Shown here: piece after piece, positions 42,581 to 50,535 of the stretch
Position numbering within the stretch: the stretch's first letter is position 1
How the letters are laid out: every line of letters starts with the position of its first letter
Assembly (NCBI GenBank): GCA_042219835.1
Contig: JBHJMN010000029.1
Coordinates: forward strand, 1-64,000
Direction of reading: 5' to 3'
Source of the DNA: Paenibacillus_G elgii_A
GTDB lineage: Bacteria > Bacillota > Bacilli > Paenibacillales > NBRC-103111
Length of the DNA stretch: 64,000 nt
Program-made: the position numbers and the translations under genes
Notes under the pieces: generated by a model
What the model saw: the letters and a program-made list of their open reading frames with translations, nothing else
Databases searched by the model: none
What the model was told of the DNA's origin: nothing

Positions 42581-43954
42581 CTACCTCTCCCCCGCCGATT
42601 CGGCGAGAAAATCAACCAGATGCATCGCTTGCATCGTCTCATCTTTCCCGTGGCGGTGAACGCCCCATTTCATCTGAAGCAGACAGCCCGGATTCGCCGT
42701 CAGAATGACGTGCGCCCGGGTGCGCTCCACCTGCTCCATCTTATGGTCAAGCACACTGGAGGACATTTCCGGCTGCGTCAAGTTGTAGATTCCAGCGGAG
42801 CCGCAGCAGCGGTCGGCGTCCGGCAGCTCCTGCAGCTTTGCGCCGGGCACGGTCCGGATAAGCTGCCGCGGGGCCGCTGCGACGCGCATCACGTTCCGCA
42901 GATGACACGAGTCCTGGTACGTGACCGTGACCTGTTCCTCCCCTTGGCTGAGCGGCTTCAGCGGCAGCGGACGCCCTTCGGCGAGCAGCTCCGACACGTC
43001 GCGGACCTGTGAGGCAAACCGTCGAGCCTCCGCCTCCCCAGGATCGCCATGAAGAAGGTGATCCACCTCCTTCAAGGTGGCGCCGCAGCCGCCGGCGTTG
43101 CTGACGACGGCATCGACGCGGGCCGCGCCGAAGGCGGCGATGTTGGTCCGGGCCAGACGGCGGGCGCTTTCCCGTTCGCCAGCATGGTTGTGCAGCGCGC
43201 CGCAGCATGTCTGCGAGGCCGGGACAACGACCTCGTAGCCCGCCAAACGCAGCAGCTTGATCGTGTTCACGTTCGTCTCCGTGAACAGCACATCCATAAT
43301 GCAGCCGCGGAACATCCCGACCCGCCCGAGACGTTCGCCTTCGGCCGGGATCACGAGCAGCGATTGTCCGCCTTCACCCTGTTCCCAACGGGCAGGCAGG
43401 CCGAGCTTCTCCCAACGGCGGATGACGCCGTCGCCAGCCGCTTGCGGCAGCACCGCTTCCATCTCGCGCATATGAGTCGGGAACAGCTTCATGACGCCAA
43501 GTCCGCGCGCCAGCTTCTGTAACCCGCTCGTTTGGTACAGTTTCAGCGACGAGCCGAGCAGCCGCATCCGGCCGTGATGCGGAAACAGCCGCCCCATGAA
43601 CAGCCGCTTCACCGTCCGTATCGGCCATCGCTCGGCGCTTACCGCCGCGATCGACTCGCGGGCCTGTTCGATGAGCTGACCGTACTTGACATCCGACGGG
43701 CAGGCCGGCTCGCAAGCGCGGCAGCCGAGACACAGGTCCATCTGCGAGCGGAACGCCGCGTCCGGCTCCATTTTGCCGTCATAAACGGCCTTCATCAATG
43801 CGATCCGGCCCCGCGGCGACGCCGCCTCCAGCCCCGTCTCCTGAAACGTCGGACAAGCCGTCTGGCAAAAGCCGCAGCGCATACAGTTGGTAAGCTGATC
43901 GGGATCGAGCGTAAGCTGCAGCTTCTCGGTCAATTGTTTGATCTCCGTGCTCAT
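42581..43954 (-). CDS. glcF: glycolate oxidase iron-sulfur subunit GlcF
   Basis: Protein of 457 residues. Two 4Fe-4S motifs occur near the N-terminus (CMRCGFCQTACP and CLGCRACEPACP), followed by two CCG domains (SQTCCGALHNH and DADRCCGSAGIYN). This is the electron-transfer subunit that passes electrons from the flavin subunit to the quinone pool. It starts three bases after the glcD stop and ends before a strong terminator. The pair could also oxidise D-lactate. The usual third subunit glcE is not adjacent, as in many Firmicutes. Confidence 0.88.
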   Translation of the reverse strand: MSTEIKQLTEKLQLTLDPDQLTNCMRCGFCQTACPTFQETGLEAASPRGRIALMKAVYDGKMEPDAAFRSQMDLCLGCRACEPACPSDVKYGQLIEQARESIAAVSAERWPIRTVKRLFMGRLFPHHGRMRLLGSSLKLYQTSGLQKLARGLGVMKLFPTHMREMEAVLPQAAGDGVIRRWEKLGLPARWEQGEGGQSLLVIPAEGERLGRVGMFRGCIMDVLFTETNVNTIKLLRLAGYEVVVPASQTCCGALHNHAGERESARRLARTNIAAFGAARVDAVVSNAGGCGATLKEVDHLLHGDPGEAEARRFASQVRDVSELLAEGRPLPLKPLSQGEEQVTVTYQDSCHLRNVMRVAAAPRQLIRTVPGAKLQELPDADRCCGSAGIYNLTQPEMSSSVLDHKMEQVERTRAHVILTANPGCLLQMKWGVHRHGKDETMQAMHLVDFLAESAGER

Positions 43955-43957
43955 GCG

Positions 43958-45484
43958 TCACGCACCGCCTTTCGCCGAAGGCCCGCGGCCATCCTCAAAC
44001 GGAGCGTTGAACGAGCCCGCTTCCCCGGCGCCGGCTTGCTCCTGTCCCGCGTTTCCGCTCGCTTCAGTTCCCGGCTCCGACTTAAACACAATGCGCTTGC
44101 GCGTCTCCGCGAACAGCTTACCGGGATTGAGCAAGTCGTCCGGGTCAAACGCATGCTTCAGCCGCTTCATCAGGCTGATGCCGGACGCGCCGACCTTCCA
44201 TTCGAGATACGGCGCTTTGACATGCCCGACGCCGTGCTCCCCGGTGATCGTGCCTCCGAGCCGGATCGCCGCGTCGAAAATCTCCTCGAACGCGAGCTCT
44301 ACCCGGTGAATCTCTTCCGTATCCCGCGCATCGGTCATCGCCGTTGGATGCAAGTTGCCGTCTCCCGCATGGCCGAACGTACAGATCCGCACGTTGTGTT
44401 TTGTCGCAATGCGCTGCACCTCCAGCACCATATCGGCAATCTTCGAGCGCGGCACCGTCGCGTCCTCAAGAATGGTCGTCGGCCGCAGCCGTGAGAGCGC
44501 CGCCAGCGCGCTGCGCCGGGCTTCCATCACTTTGGCCCCTTCCTCCGGCGTCGCGGCCACCTTCACCTGGATCGCCCCTTCGCGTCTGCAGATCGTCTCG
44601 ATCAGCCGCAGGTCCTTCTCCACCTGCGCCTCGTCGCCGTCCTGCTCGATCGCCAAGATCGCCTGCGCATCGACCGGAAGGCCGATTTTGGCAAACGCCT
44701 CCACCACCTCGATCGTCGCCTGGTCCATAAACTCAAGCGTACAGGGCGTAATCCGGTTCGCGATAATCTGCGATACCGTCCGCGCCGCCGCAGGCAAATC
44801 GGCGAACACCGCGATCATCGCCCGCCGGTACGCCGGCTTCGGCACAAGCTTAACCGTCGCTTCCGTCAAAATCGCCAGCGTGCCTCCGGACCCTACGAGC
44901 AACCTCGTCAAGTCGTAGCCCGTGACATCCTTCACGAGCTTGCCTCCCGTCCGCAGCACTTCGCCGCTCGCCAGCACCGCTTCAAGCCCGATGACGTAAT
45001 CCTTGGTCGTGCCGTACTTGAGCCCGCGCAGCCCGCCTGCGCCAAGGGCGATGTTGCCGCCCATCGTGCAGATGATCATGCTGCTTGGGTCCGGCGGATA
45101 AAACAGCCCTGTCTCCTCGACGGCCGTATGAAAGCGCTTTGTATTCAGACCCGTCTGAAATGTCGCCGTCAGGTTGTCCTGATCGATCTCCACAAGCCGG
45201 TTCATCCGCGTCATAACCATGATCAGCCCGCCGTGCAGCGGCACGACGCCCGCGCACAGATTGCTGCCGGCCCCGCGGGTGACCACCGGAATCCTGTGCC
45301 GGGCGCAGACGCGCATCACCGCCGACACTTCTTCCGTCGAAGCGGGGAAAATAACGCCGTCCGGCATCGATTGATACAGCGGCGTAGCATCGTAGCTGTA
45401 CGAAACGAGCGTTTCGGTATCGTTGCGGAACCAGGCGTCCCCGACAATGCTTCTTAATTCTTGACAAACCGTTGCAGCCAGCAA
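43958..45484 (-). CDS. glcD: glycolate/D-lactate oxidase FAD subunit GlcD
   Basis: FAD-linked oxidase of 508 residues, PCMH/VAO type. FAD-binding sequence: PVVTRGAGSNLCAGVVPLHG and TMGGNIALGAGGLRGLKYG, then the C-terminal cap with GEHGVGHVKAPYL. The last 40 residues are a low-complexity Gly/Ala/Glu-rich tail beyond the usual end. It oxidises glycolate to glyoxylate (or D-lactate to pyruvate), feeding electrons to GlcF. Its promoter has a palindromic operator and the divergent unit encodes a FadR-type regulator, so induction by a hydroxyacid is likely. Confidence 0.88.
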   Translation of the reverse strand: MLAATVCQELRSIVGDAWFRNDTETLVSYSYDATPLYQSMPDGVIFPASTEEVSAVMRVCARHRIPVVTRGAGSNLCAGVVPLHGGLIMVMTRMNRLVEIDQDNLTATFQTGLNTKRFHTAVEETGLFYPPDPSSMIICTMGGNIALGAGGLRGLKYGTTKDYVIGLEAVLASGEVLRTGGKLVKDVTGYDLTRLLVGSGGTLAILTEATVKLVPKPAYRRAMIAVFADLPAAARTVSQIIANRITPCTLEFMDQATIEVVEAFAKIGLPVDAQAILAIEQDGDEAQVEKDLRLIETICRREGAIQVKVAATPEEGAKVMEARRSALAALSRLRPTTILEDATVPRSKIADMVLEVQRIATKHNVRICTFGHAGDGNLHPTAMTDARDTEEIHRVELAFEEIFDAAIRLGGTITGEHGVGHVKAPYLEWKVGASGISLMKRLKHAFDPDDLLNPGKLFAETRKRIVFKSEPGTEASGNAGQEQAGAGEAGSFNAPFEDGRGPSAKGGA

Positions 45485-45518
45485 AGCAATCCCTCCCGTA
45501 TGCCCCTGAATTAGTCAG

Positions 45519-45564
45519 GTCATCTGATGACTTTATTATAAAAGGACCCGGCTTCCTCCGTCAA
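45519..45564 (-). promoter_or_regulatory. glcD promoter and overlapping palindrome
   Basis: On the minus strand TTGACG (45564-45559), 18 bases, TATAAT (45540-45535). Just downstream, over the transcription start, is GTCATC-A-GATGAC (45531-45519), a perfect 13-base palindrome of the size bound by GntR/FadR regulators. The divergently encoded FadR-type protein is the obvious binder. Confidence 0.7.
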
Positions 45565-45694
45565 TGCTAAAGACGTCCCGCAAGCCAATGATTCGCCCGG
45601 GCAAACATGGTACAATAAGGGAAATCTTGCACGCGGCCGTGTCATGCATAACGGCCGTATTATTTCGGTGTACGTCTCTACTGGAGGGAATGCC

Positions 45695-46087
45695 ATGGAT
45701 TTTTTCCCATCTCCAAGGGGCCCTTTTGGCGGGCCTCCGCCCATATTCAGCTTCATTTTCACGCTTGCCCTAATCATCATCGTAGTCACGGTCTTGTACA
45801 AGATCTTCTCTTCCGTCTCCATCTGGTCCGCCAACAATACGTCCGAGCGCCTTATCGTCCCCTGCCGGGTCGTCGCCAAACGCACGCAAGTGTCGGGCGG
45901 GTCCGGGGATTCGAGCGCGTTCACGAACTATTTCGCGACCTTCGAATTCGAGGACGGCGGGCGCGTTGAGCTTCCTTTAAAAGGTCCCCAATACGGACTG
46001 CTGGTCGAAGGGGACTTCGGCGAGCTGACGTATCAGGGCACCCGCTTCATTGATTTTGTCCGCATGAGAAAGGAAGAGCATTCATGA
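45695..46087 (+). CDS. DUF2500 family membrane protein
   Basis: Small protein of 130 residues with a proline/glycine-rich start (MDFFPSPRGPFGGPPP), one membrane helix (about 19-42) and a C-terminal beta domain (NYFATFEFEDGGRVELPLKG). This fits DUF2500 of unknown function. ATG 45695 has GGAGGG six bases upstream. Its stop overlaps the start of the regulator gene (ATGA), so both are translated together from the promoter divergent to glcD. Confidence 0.75.
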   Translation: MDFFPSPRGPFGGPPPIFSFIFTLALIIIVVTVLYKIFSSVSIWSANNTSERLIVPCRVVAKRTQVSGGSGDSSAFTNYFATFEFEDGGRVELPLKGPQYGLLVEGDFGELTYQGTRFIDFVRMRKEEHS

Positions 46088-46770
46088 TCCGTAAAGGCTA
46101 TGAAATCGTCGCCGACGCCCTTCGCGAGCAAATCGAGCAGGGCGTCTGGCCGGTCGGTTCCCGGATCGACTCCGTCGAGCAGCTTGCCGTGAAGTTCGGC
46201 GTCGGCCGCTCCACGATCCGGGAAGCGCTCATGTCGCTCAAAGCGCACGGCTGGGTGGACGTCCGCCACGGCGGCGGAACGTTCGTGCTCCGCAATAGCG
46301 GCGCGCTTCAGATCGAAGCGCCCGAGATCGGGAACGTGGAGCAGCTCCGGCAATGGCTTGAGCTGCGCTTCATTCTGGAAACCGAAGGCGCGGCACTGGC
46401 CGCGGCGCGCCGCAGCAACAACCATCTGAACGAACTGGATGGAATCCTCACCGAGATGGCTTCCCTGACCGACGAGGACAAGCTGGAGCAATGCGATATC
46501 CGGTTTCACCTGAAGCTGGCTGGAGCGTCCGGCAACGAACTGCTCGTACGCACGCTGGAGACGCTCTTCCTGACCATGGGGCCGGCGATGCGGGAAAGCC
46601 GCCGGTTGTGGCTGTTCGCGGAGCAGAGCCAGACGGCCCGGCTCTCCGAAGAGCACCGGGCCATCGTCGACGCGGTCTTGCTGCAGAACGCAGCCCTTGC
46701 TCGGGAACGCGTCGCCTCCCACTTGCGCAAAGTGGAGCAGATGCTCCGCCGTTTAACCTACGAAGCCTGA
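46084..46770 (+). CDS. FadR-type GntR family regulator, probably of glcDF
   Basis: Regulator of 228 residues. N-terminal GntR winged helix (EIVADALREQIEQGVWPVGS, KFGVGRSTIREALMSLKAHG) and C-terminal all-helical FCD ligand domain with the metal-ligand pattern Asp (CDIRFH), His and His (LSEEHRAIVDAV). FCD proteins sense organic acids such as lactate, glycolate or gluconate. Being divergent from glcDF, whose promoter has a matching palindrome, it most likely represses that operon until glycolate or lactate is present. It ends at a strong bidirectional terminator. Confidence 0.82.
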   Translation: MIRKGYEIVADALREQIEQGVWPVGSRIDSVEQLAVKFGVGRSTIREALMSLKAHGWVDVRHGGGTFVLRNSGALQIEAPEIGNVEQLRQWLELRFILETEGAALAAARRSNNHLNELDGILTEMASLTDEDKLEQCDIRFHLKLAGASGNELLVRTLETLFLTMGPAMRESRRLWLFAEQSQTARLSEEHRAIVDAVLLQNAALARERVASHLRKVEQMLRRLTYEA

Positions 46771-46792
46771 CGGCGCACGGCTTCTCATACCG

Positions 46793-46827
46793 AAAAAGCC
46801 CGCCGGCTCACTCCGGCGGGCTTTCCT
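46793..46827. terminator. bidirectional terminator
   Basis: AAAGCCCGCCGG and CCGGCGGGCTTT are perfect 12-bp arms with a 6-base loop. T runs exist on both strands, serving the GntR gene and the convergent DUF2325 gene. Confidence 0.8.
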
Positions 46828-46830
46828 CGT

Positions 46831-47151
46831 TTAATGGGCGGCTCCGCCCTTTTTCAACCATTCGCAGCCGTCCGCGCAGGAGCAGAGCGCCTTCTGCACC
46901 GAGCACCACGAACGCTTCGCATAATAAATCGGCACTTCCTGTTCCTTCGCTTGCTGCTTGATGGCTTTGGTCAGATTGTGATTGACGTAATCCGTCAGCA
47001 CGAGCACCGCGTCCACCTTTTCCGGAATCCCCTTCTTCACCATTTGGCATTTGCGTCCGGACATATGCACCACTTCGTCAAAACCGATATTCGCCAGATG
47101 ATCGGGCATATTGCCCAAATGATCCGCTCCTACGACTAAAATCGACGGCAT
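46831..47151 (-). CDS. DUF2325 domain protein
   Basis: Protein of 106 residues beginning PSILVVGADHLGNMPDHLAN, a Rossmann-like DUF2325 fold. It has a cysteine-rich C-terminal part (RSWCSVQKALCSCADGCEWL). Function is not established; the four cysteines near the end may bind a metal. AAAGGAGG precedes ATG 47151. It is a single-gene unit between terminator and the iron genes; co-regulation with them is not evident. Confidence 0.75.
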   Translation of the reverse strand: MPSILVVGADHLGNMPDHLANIGFDEVVHMSGRKCQMVKKGIPEKVDAVLVLTDYVNHNLTKAIKQQAKEQEVPIYYAKRSWCSVQKALCSCADGCEWLKKGGAAH

Positions 47152-47237
47152 GTTTCGAGCCTCCTTTTCGTTAACGGGCTATCTCCAGGGACAGCCTTCC
47201 GTGCATGTATTTTTATCGCGTATGCCTTCGATTCTCG

Positions 47238-48056
47238 TTATTTCGCGCCCGCGAGCAGCTTGAGCTTCCGTTCCTCGCGCTCGGCACGGCTCATCCGCGG
47301 ACAGGTATAGCAATATCCGTGATCCGTATCCGTCTTGTAAGCAAGACAGCAGCTGACTTTCATCCGCAGCTGCTCTCCGGGCTTCCGCGGATCGTCTATG
47401 TAGCGGAACTTCACATCGAGCGGATGCCGCGGCCGGCCGAATACGTCCAGCGGCAAGTCACATAGAAGCGCCTGAAAGTCCTCCGTCAGCCTAGCCCGAA
47501 GCTCTTCGCTGTCCGCTTGGGCAACAGCCATATCCCGCGCATAGTACATCCGGGTCGCAATCTGTCCCCACAATTGCCCCGCATCAAGCCCTGCCGCTTG
47601 CGCCAGCGATGCGAGCAGCGGCCGAAGCGTCTTTCCGTACAAAGCGGAGAGCACTTGACGCCTCCACTCGGCCCGGTCCCCCTCAGGTACCAACAACGTT
47701 CTGGCGTCATGCAGCCGAAACCCGAACATCGGGCGGCCTTCCTTCAGATACAAATTGACTGTCAGATTGCCGGGCGAAAAATCGAACGCCGCATCATGCC
47801 GGCTGATCATATGCTGCTGCGCCGCGCACAGTGTTCCGAGCCAGCTGCTAAAATAAGTGGCCGGCGCTTGCTCATCCAACGCGCGGATATGCTTGCCGTA
47901 ATTCGTCAGAAGCATGTCCACATGCCGACATTCGAATAGCTGCGACAGCTTGACCGATAATTCCCCTTCGTCGGGAAGCTCCCGTATGAAAAAAAACTGC
48001 GCCTCCAGCTCGCTGAGACCTTGCTCCGCCAGCGCTTCATTCCTTGCCTGCCCCAT
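47238..48056 (-). CDS. FhuF-like siderophore-iron reductase
   Basis: Protein of 272 residues with the FhuF C-terminal iron-sulfur motif: Cys-Cys in SCCLAYKTDTDHGYCYTCPRM, i.e. CC-x10-C-x2-C, which holds a [2Fe-2S] cluster in FhuF. The middle contains the IucA-like helper segment (FDFSPGNLTVNLYL). It reduces ferric siderophores in the cytoplasm to release iron. It lies 24 bases after a small gene and downstream of two Fur boxes, so it is iron-repressed. No siderophore uptake genes are present in the window. Confidence 0.8.
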   Translation of the reverse strand: MGQARNEALAEQGLSELEAQFFFIRELPDEGELSVKLSQLFECRHVDMLLTNYGKHIRALDEQAPATYFSSWLGTLCAAQQHMISRHDAAFDFSPGNLTVNLYLKEGRPMFGFRLHDARTLLVPEGDRAEWRRQVLSALYGKTLRPLLASLAQAAGLDAGQLWGQIATRMYYARDMAVAQADSEELRARLTEDFQALLCDLPLDVFGRPRHPLDVKFRYIDDPRKPGEQLRMKVSCCLAYKTDTDHGYCYTCPRMSRAEREERKLKLLAGAK

Positions 48057-48080
48057 TGCCGCTCTCCCTTCCCGTTTCGG

Positions 48081-48281
48081 TTATTGGCGCTCGGGCGCTC
48101 TTTCGAAGCTCCCCTGAGCCTTTCCCTCTTCCAACATTTGAACCGATATCCTCTGTATGTATGAGCCGTACCGGCGATTTTCCGGCTGCGACTGTGGTGG
48201 TCTGACTGGAATCGAACGGTCCGCAATGCTGCCTGCCCGGCTAAGGTTTCTAAGCCTGATCAGCTCATACAGCAAACCCAC
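48081..48281 (-). CDS. small arginine-rich protein in a Fur-controlled unit
   Basis: GTG 48281 has an ideal AGGAGGAG site six bases upstream and encodes 66 residues beginning MGLLYELIRLRNLSRAGSIA, rich in Arg, Gln and Ser. I do not recognise it. It is the first gene after a Fur-boxed promoter and ends 24 bases before the FhuF-like gene. A role in iron homeostasis is suggested only by this context. The ribosome site and operon position make it more than a chance frame. Confidence 0.5.
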   Translation of the reverse strand: MGLLYELIRLRNLSRAGSIADRSIPVRPPQSQPENRRYGSYIQRISVQMLEEGKAQGSFERAPERQ

Positions 48282-48305
48282 GGACGGCTCCTCCTATTAT
48301 TGTAT

Positions 48306-48366
48306 GATAATGATTCTCAATAACATGCATAATACAAATGATAATGGTTATCATTATCGTTGTCAA
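48306..48366 (-). promoter_or_regulatory. promoter with two Fur boxes
   Basis: Minus-strand promoter: TTGACA (48366-48361), 17 bases, TATCAT (48343-48338). GATAATG-GTTAT-CATTATC (48340-48358) is a perfect-armed Fur box, 17 of 19 to GATAATGATAATCATTATC, and lies over the -10. A second box at 48306-48324 matches 15 of 19. Iron-loaded Fur would block the small gene and the FhuF-like gene. The rest of the stretch to 48599 shows nothing else. Confidence 0.85.
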
Positions 48367-48599
48367 TGGGTTGCCACTTTTCTCCTAATGTTCATAGCCC
48401 CTTCAGCCGGACGATGCATAAAACTTACAAGGGAGGTGCTGCATTTGATCCGGCTACGGCCACATCGAAGTGGATCTGGTTCAGGCCGCAAAATAAATAA
48501 ATCGGCCGCCATATTCTTTGCAATGAGAAGCACGCTTCATATCGGAAAGAGCCCGGCCCTCACCGATGCCCGGCTTGCTGTTATTTTCACGCGTGAAAC

Positions 48600-48689
48600 T
48601 CAGAAGAACAAGATGCTGCAGCTAACAATCACAAGAATGAACAGAACCGGGATGACGCCTGTCGATGCGAAACCGCCAAAACCAGCCAC
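48600..48689 (-). CDS. YjcZ-family tiny sporulation-associated protein
   Basis: GTG 48689 (GAAGGAG eight bases upstream) encodes 29 residues: a glycine-rich start (AGFGGFASTG) followed by one hydrophobic helix (VIPVLFILVIVSCSIL). This is the pattern of YjcZ-family membrane micropeptides that accumulate in spore formers. The upstream ATACAATTTT (about 48708-48717 on the minus strand) could be a mother-cell sigma -10 but this is weak. A longer frame exists to 48797 but its extra part has no family resemblance. Confidence 0.65.
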   Translation of the reverse strand: MAGFGGFASTGVIPVLFILVIVSCSILFF

Positions 48690-48858
48690 AATGATTACTC
48701 CTTCGACAAAATTGTATATCCTGTATACTCCCCAAGTCGGATATTCGCAATAATAATGTATGCAGAAGACGAATGACCGGTATGGACGAGTAATCACATG
48801 CCAAATCCCGACAATAACAACGCCGAAACGACAGGATCAACCATTTTTCGACTGAATG

Positions 48859-48902
48859 TGTGATTTTTTTCACATCATTTTTTCTCTCGGACATGCTATA
48901 GT
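48859..48902 (+). promoter_or_regulatory. Fnr/CRP-type site with class II promoter
   Basis: TGTGA-TTTTTT-TCACA (48859-48874) is a perfect Fnr/CRP half-site pair. An extended -10 (TGCTATAGT, -10 at 48897-48902) places the site centre near -42 from the likely start at 48908, the class II activator position. Rex shares the TGTGA/TCACA core, so the binder is ambiguous. Confidence 0.65.
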
Positions 48903-48958
48903 AAAGGCGTAGGGAGGAAGCAAATCCCGACATCAATCAAAGGAAAGGAACATGCGAT

Positions 48959-49030
48959 ATGAACACGGTGCTTCGTTCCCAATCCGGCCGACGACACTGC
49001 TATAGCAGCCGATCTTCTATTAAAAAGTAG
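48959..49030 (+). CDS. 23-codon open frame in the redox leader
   Basis: ATG 48959 has GGAAAGGAA eight bases upstream and encodes a basic 23-residue peptide starting MNTVLRSQSGRRHCYSSRSS. It is the first frame after the Fnr-type promoter and may be a leader peptide. No homologue is known to me. Confidence 0.3.
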   Translation: MNTVLRSQSGRRHCYSSRSSIKK

Positions 49031-49075
49031 GTTTATCTTATTGGAACGCAAGCGAACAATTTTTCTTGCGGATAT

Positions 49076-49093
49076 TTGTGAATATTTTCACGA
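49076..49093 (+). promoter_or_regulatory. Rex-type box
   Basis: TTGTGAA-TATT-TTCACGA matches the Firmicute Rex consensus (TTGTGAA, four bases, TTCACAA) with one mismatch. Rex senses the NADH/NAD ratio and represses fermentative or respiratory genes. Confidence 0.6.
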
Positions 49094-49223
49094 ACTTTGG
49101 CAAAAAATCGAACGATTTCGAAGGTCCTCCTATTCCTGTAAGTTTAAATGGATATTATCCCTGAATAGTGGTAATTTATCCCTCTTGATCTCTTTAGCGA
49201 TGTGTAATAATGAAAAAAATGAA

Positions 49224-49243
49224 TGTGTCAAAATTTAGACACA
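49224..49243 (+). promoter_or_regulatory. inverted repeat upstream of doxX
   Basis: TGTGTC-AAAATTTA-GACACA: perfect 6-bp arms, 23 bases before the doxX start and just upstream of its ribosome site. Possible operator or mRNA hairpin. Confidence 0.45.
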
Positions 49244-49266
49244 ATTGAACAAAAGGAGCGATTACG

Positions 49267-49821
49267 ATGATTATGAAATGGTTAAGAGAAAACGTGTATG
49301 CTGCCGGCTTGCTGCTCATATTACGCGTATACGTCGGATGGACGTGGCTTACGGCCGGGTTCCACAAACTAACCGGCGGGTTCGACGCCACCGGCTTCCT
49401 GAAGGGCGCTATTGCCAAACCGGCAATGGACAAAGCCACAAACGAATTGATTTACCCGACCTTCACGGCGTTCCTGCAAAACTTCGCTTTACCTAACGCG
49501 AAGCTGATCAACTTCCTGATCCCGCTCGGTGAGTTTCTCGTCGGCCTCGGCCTAATTCTCGGGACGCTGACGACGGCGGCCGCCTTCTTCGGATTAATGA
49601 TGAACTTCATGTTCCTGTTCGCCGGAACCGTAAGCACGAACCCTTGGATGGTGCTCCTTGGCTTCATCGTCTTGGCTGCAGGAGCCAACGCCGGCAAATT
49701 CGGCGGAGACTACTACGTGCTGCCTTACCTCCGCAGAGCGTTCCGTAAGATGAACAAAGGCGGGGACGGTCACGACCCCAACAAAACCGCCGGCGGCACC
49801 TGTGCCCCAATGGGCGTGTAA
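49267..49821 (+). CDS. DoxX family membrane protein
   Basis: Membrane protein of 184 residues with four helices. Family segments: LLILRVYVGWTWLTAGFHKL at the start, then PLGEFLVGLGLILGTLTTAA and NPWMVLLGFIVLAAG. DoxX relatives include the thiosulfate:quinone oxidoreductase subunit and MauE-like proteins with roles in redox and thiol handling. AAGGAG lies eight bases before ATG 49267. The 580-base region upstream carries Fnr/Rex-type sites, so expression is probably oxygen or NADH dependent. A perfect terminator follows. Confidence 0.82.
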   Translation: MIMKWLRENVYAAGLLLILRVYVGWTWLTAGFHKLTGGFDATGFLKGAIAKPAMDKATNELIYPTFTAFLQNFALPNAKLINFLIPLGEFLVGLGLILGTLTTAAAFFGLMMNFMFLFAGTVSTNPWMVLLGFIVLAAGANAGKFGGDYYVLPYLRRAFRKMNKGGDGHDPNKTAGGTCAPMGV

Positions 49822-49839
49822 CGCAAGCATACAATAGAG

Positions 49840-49876
49840 AAGACCACGGATCGATTCCGTGGTCTTACTTTTTTTT
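49840..49876. terminator. bidirectional terminator between doxX and modB
   Basis: AAGACCACGGA (49840-49850) and TCCGTGGTCTT (49856-49866) are perfect 11-bp arms with TCGAT loop and ACTTTTTTTT after it. It overlaps the 3' end of the minus-strand modB. Confidence 0.85.
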
Positions 49877-50530
49877 ATTCACAATTAGCATCATCATAAA
49901 CGAAATGACGATGATCGAGCCGGTCCACCACCAGGCGAGCGTCATGCGGCCGGATTCCACCGACATGTAGATCGCGGTAGGAACTGTCTGCGTCTTGCCC
50001 GGGATGTTACCGGCGATCATCAACGTCGCCCCGAACTCGCCGAGCGCCCGGGCGAAACCCAGAATGTAAGCCGTAACGAGGGAGCGCCAGGCCAGCGGCA
50101 GCGTAATGTAGCGGAGCACCTGCCACTCGCCTGCGCCCGCGGAGCGCGCGGCGTCCTCCAGGTTGCGGTCGACCGAAGCGAAACCAACCTTCATCGTTTG
50201 GTACACGAGCGGAAAGGCGACCACAACCGAGGCGATGACGGCGGCCCACCACGTGAAAATGAGCGGAGCCGCGAACCACTCCTCGATCCAGCGGCCGAAC
50301 CAGCTCTTCTTGCCGAGAAGCACCAGCAGGATGAAGCCGATCACAGTCGGAGGAAGCACCAGCGGCAGCATCAGAGCGGTTTCCAGCAGCGTTTTACCCG
50401 GAAACGCACGGCGGGATAAGCCCCATGCCGCAGCGATCCCGAGGAGGAACACCAGCGCGCTAGCAAACAGCGATACTTTGACCGATAGCAGGACCGGCAA
50501 CAGAAAAGCGTTCCAATCGATGCCAGGCAT
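49865..50530 (-). CDS. modB: molybdate ABC transporter permease ModB
   Basis: Permease of 221 residues with five to six helices. The family segments MLPLVLPPTVIGFILLVLLG and the EAA loop EDAARSAGAGEWQVLRYITL are canonical, as is GFARALGEFGATLMIAGNIPG with the lysine/threonine tail (KTQTVPTAIY). It forms the molybdate channel. It lies five bases after modA. The ATPase modC is not adjacent, as often in Bacillus-type loci; a shared ATPase encoded elsewhere would be needed. Confidence 0.92.
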   Translation of the reverse strand: MPGIDWNAFLLPVLLSVKVSLFASALVFLLGIAAAWGLSRRAFPGKTLLETALMLPLVLPPTVIGFILLVLLGKKSWFGRWIEEWFAAPLIFTWWAAVIASVVVAFPLVYQTMKVGFASVDRNLEDAARSAGAGEWQVLRYITLPLAWRSLVTAYILGFARALGEFGATLMIAGNIPGKTQTVPTAIYMSVESGRMTLAWWWTGSIIVISFMMMLIVNKKK

Positions 50531-50535
50531 GCCCG

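Larger units (their letters stand above)
48690..49266. other. redox-type regulatory region before doxX
   Basis: Contains a Fnr/Rex-type palindrome with a correctly spaced -10, a 23-codon open frame, a Rex-type box and a further inverted repeat, each listed separately. No larger gene is present. Confidence 0.6.
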
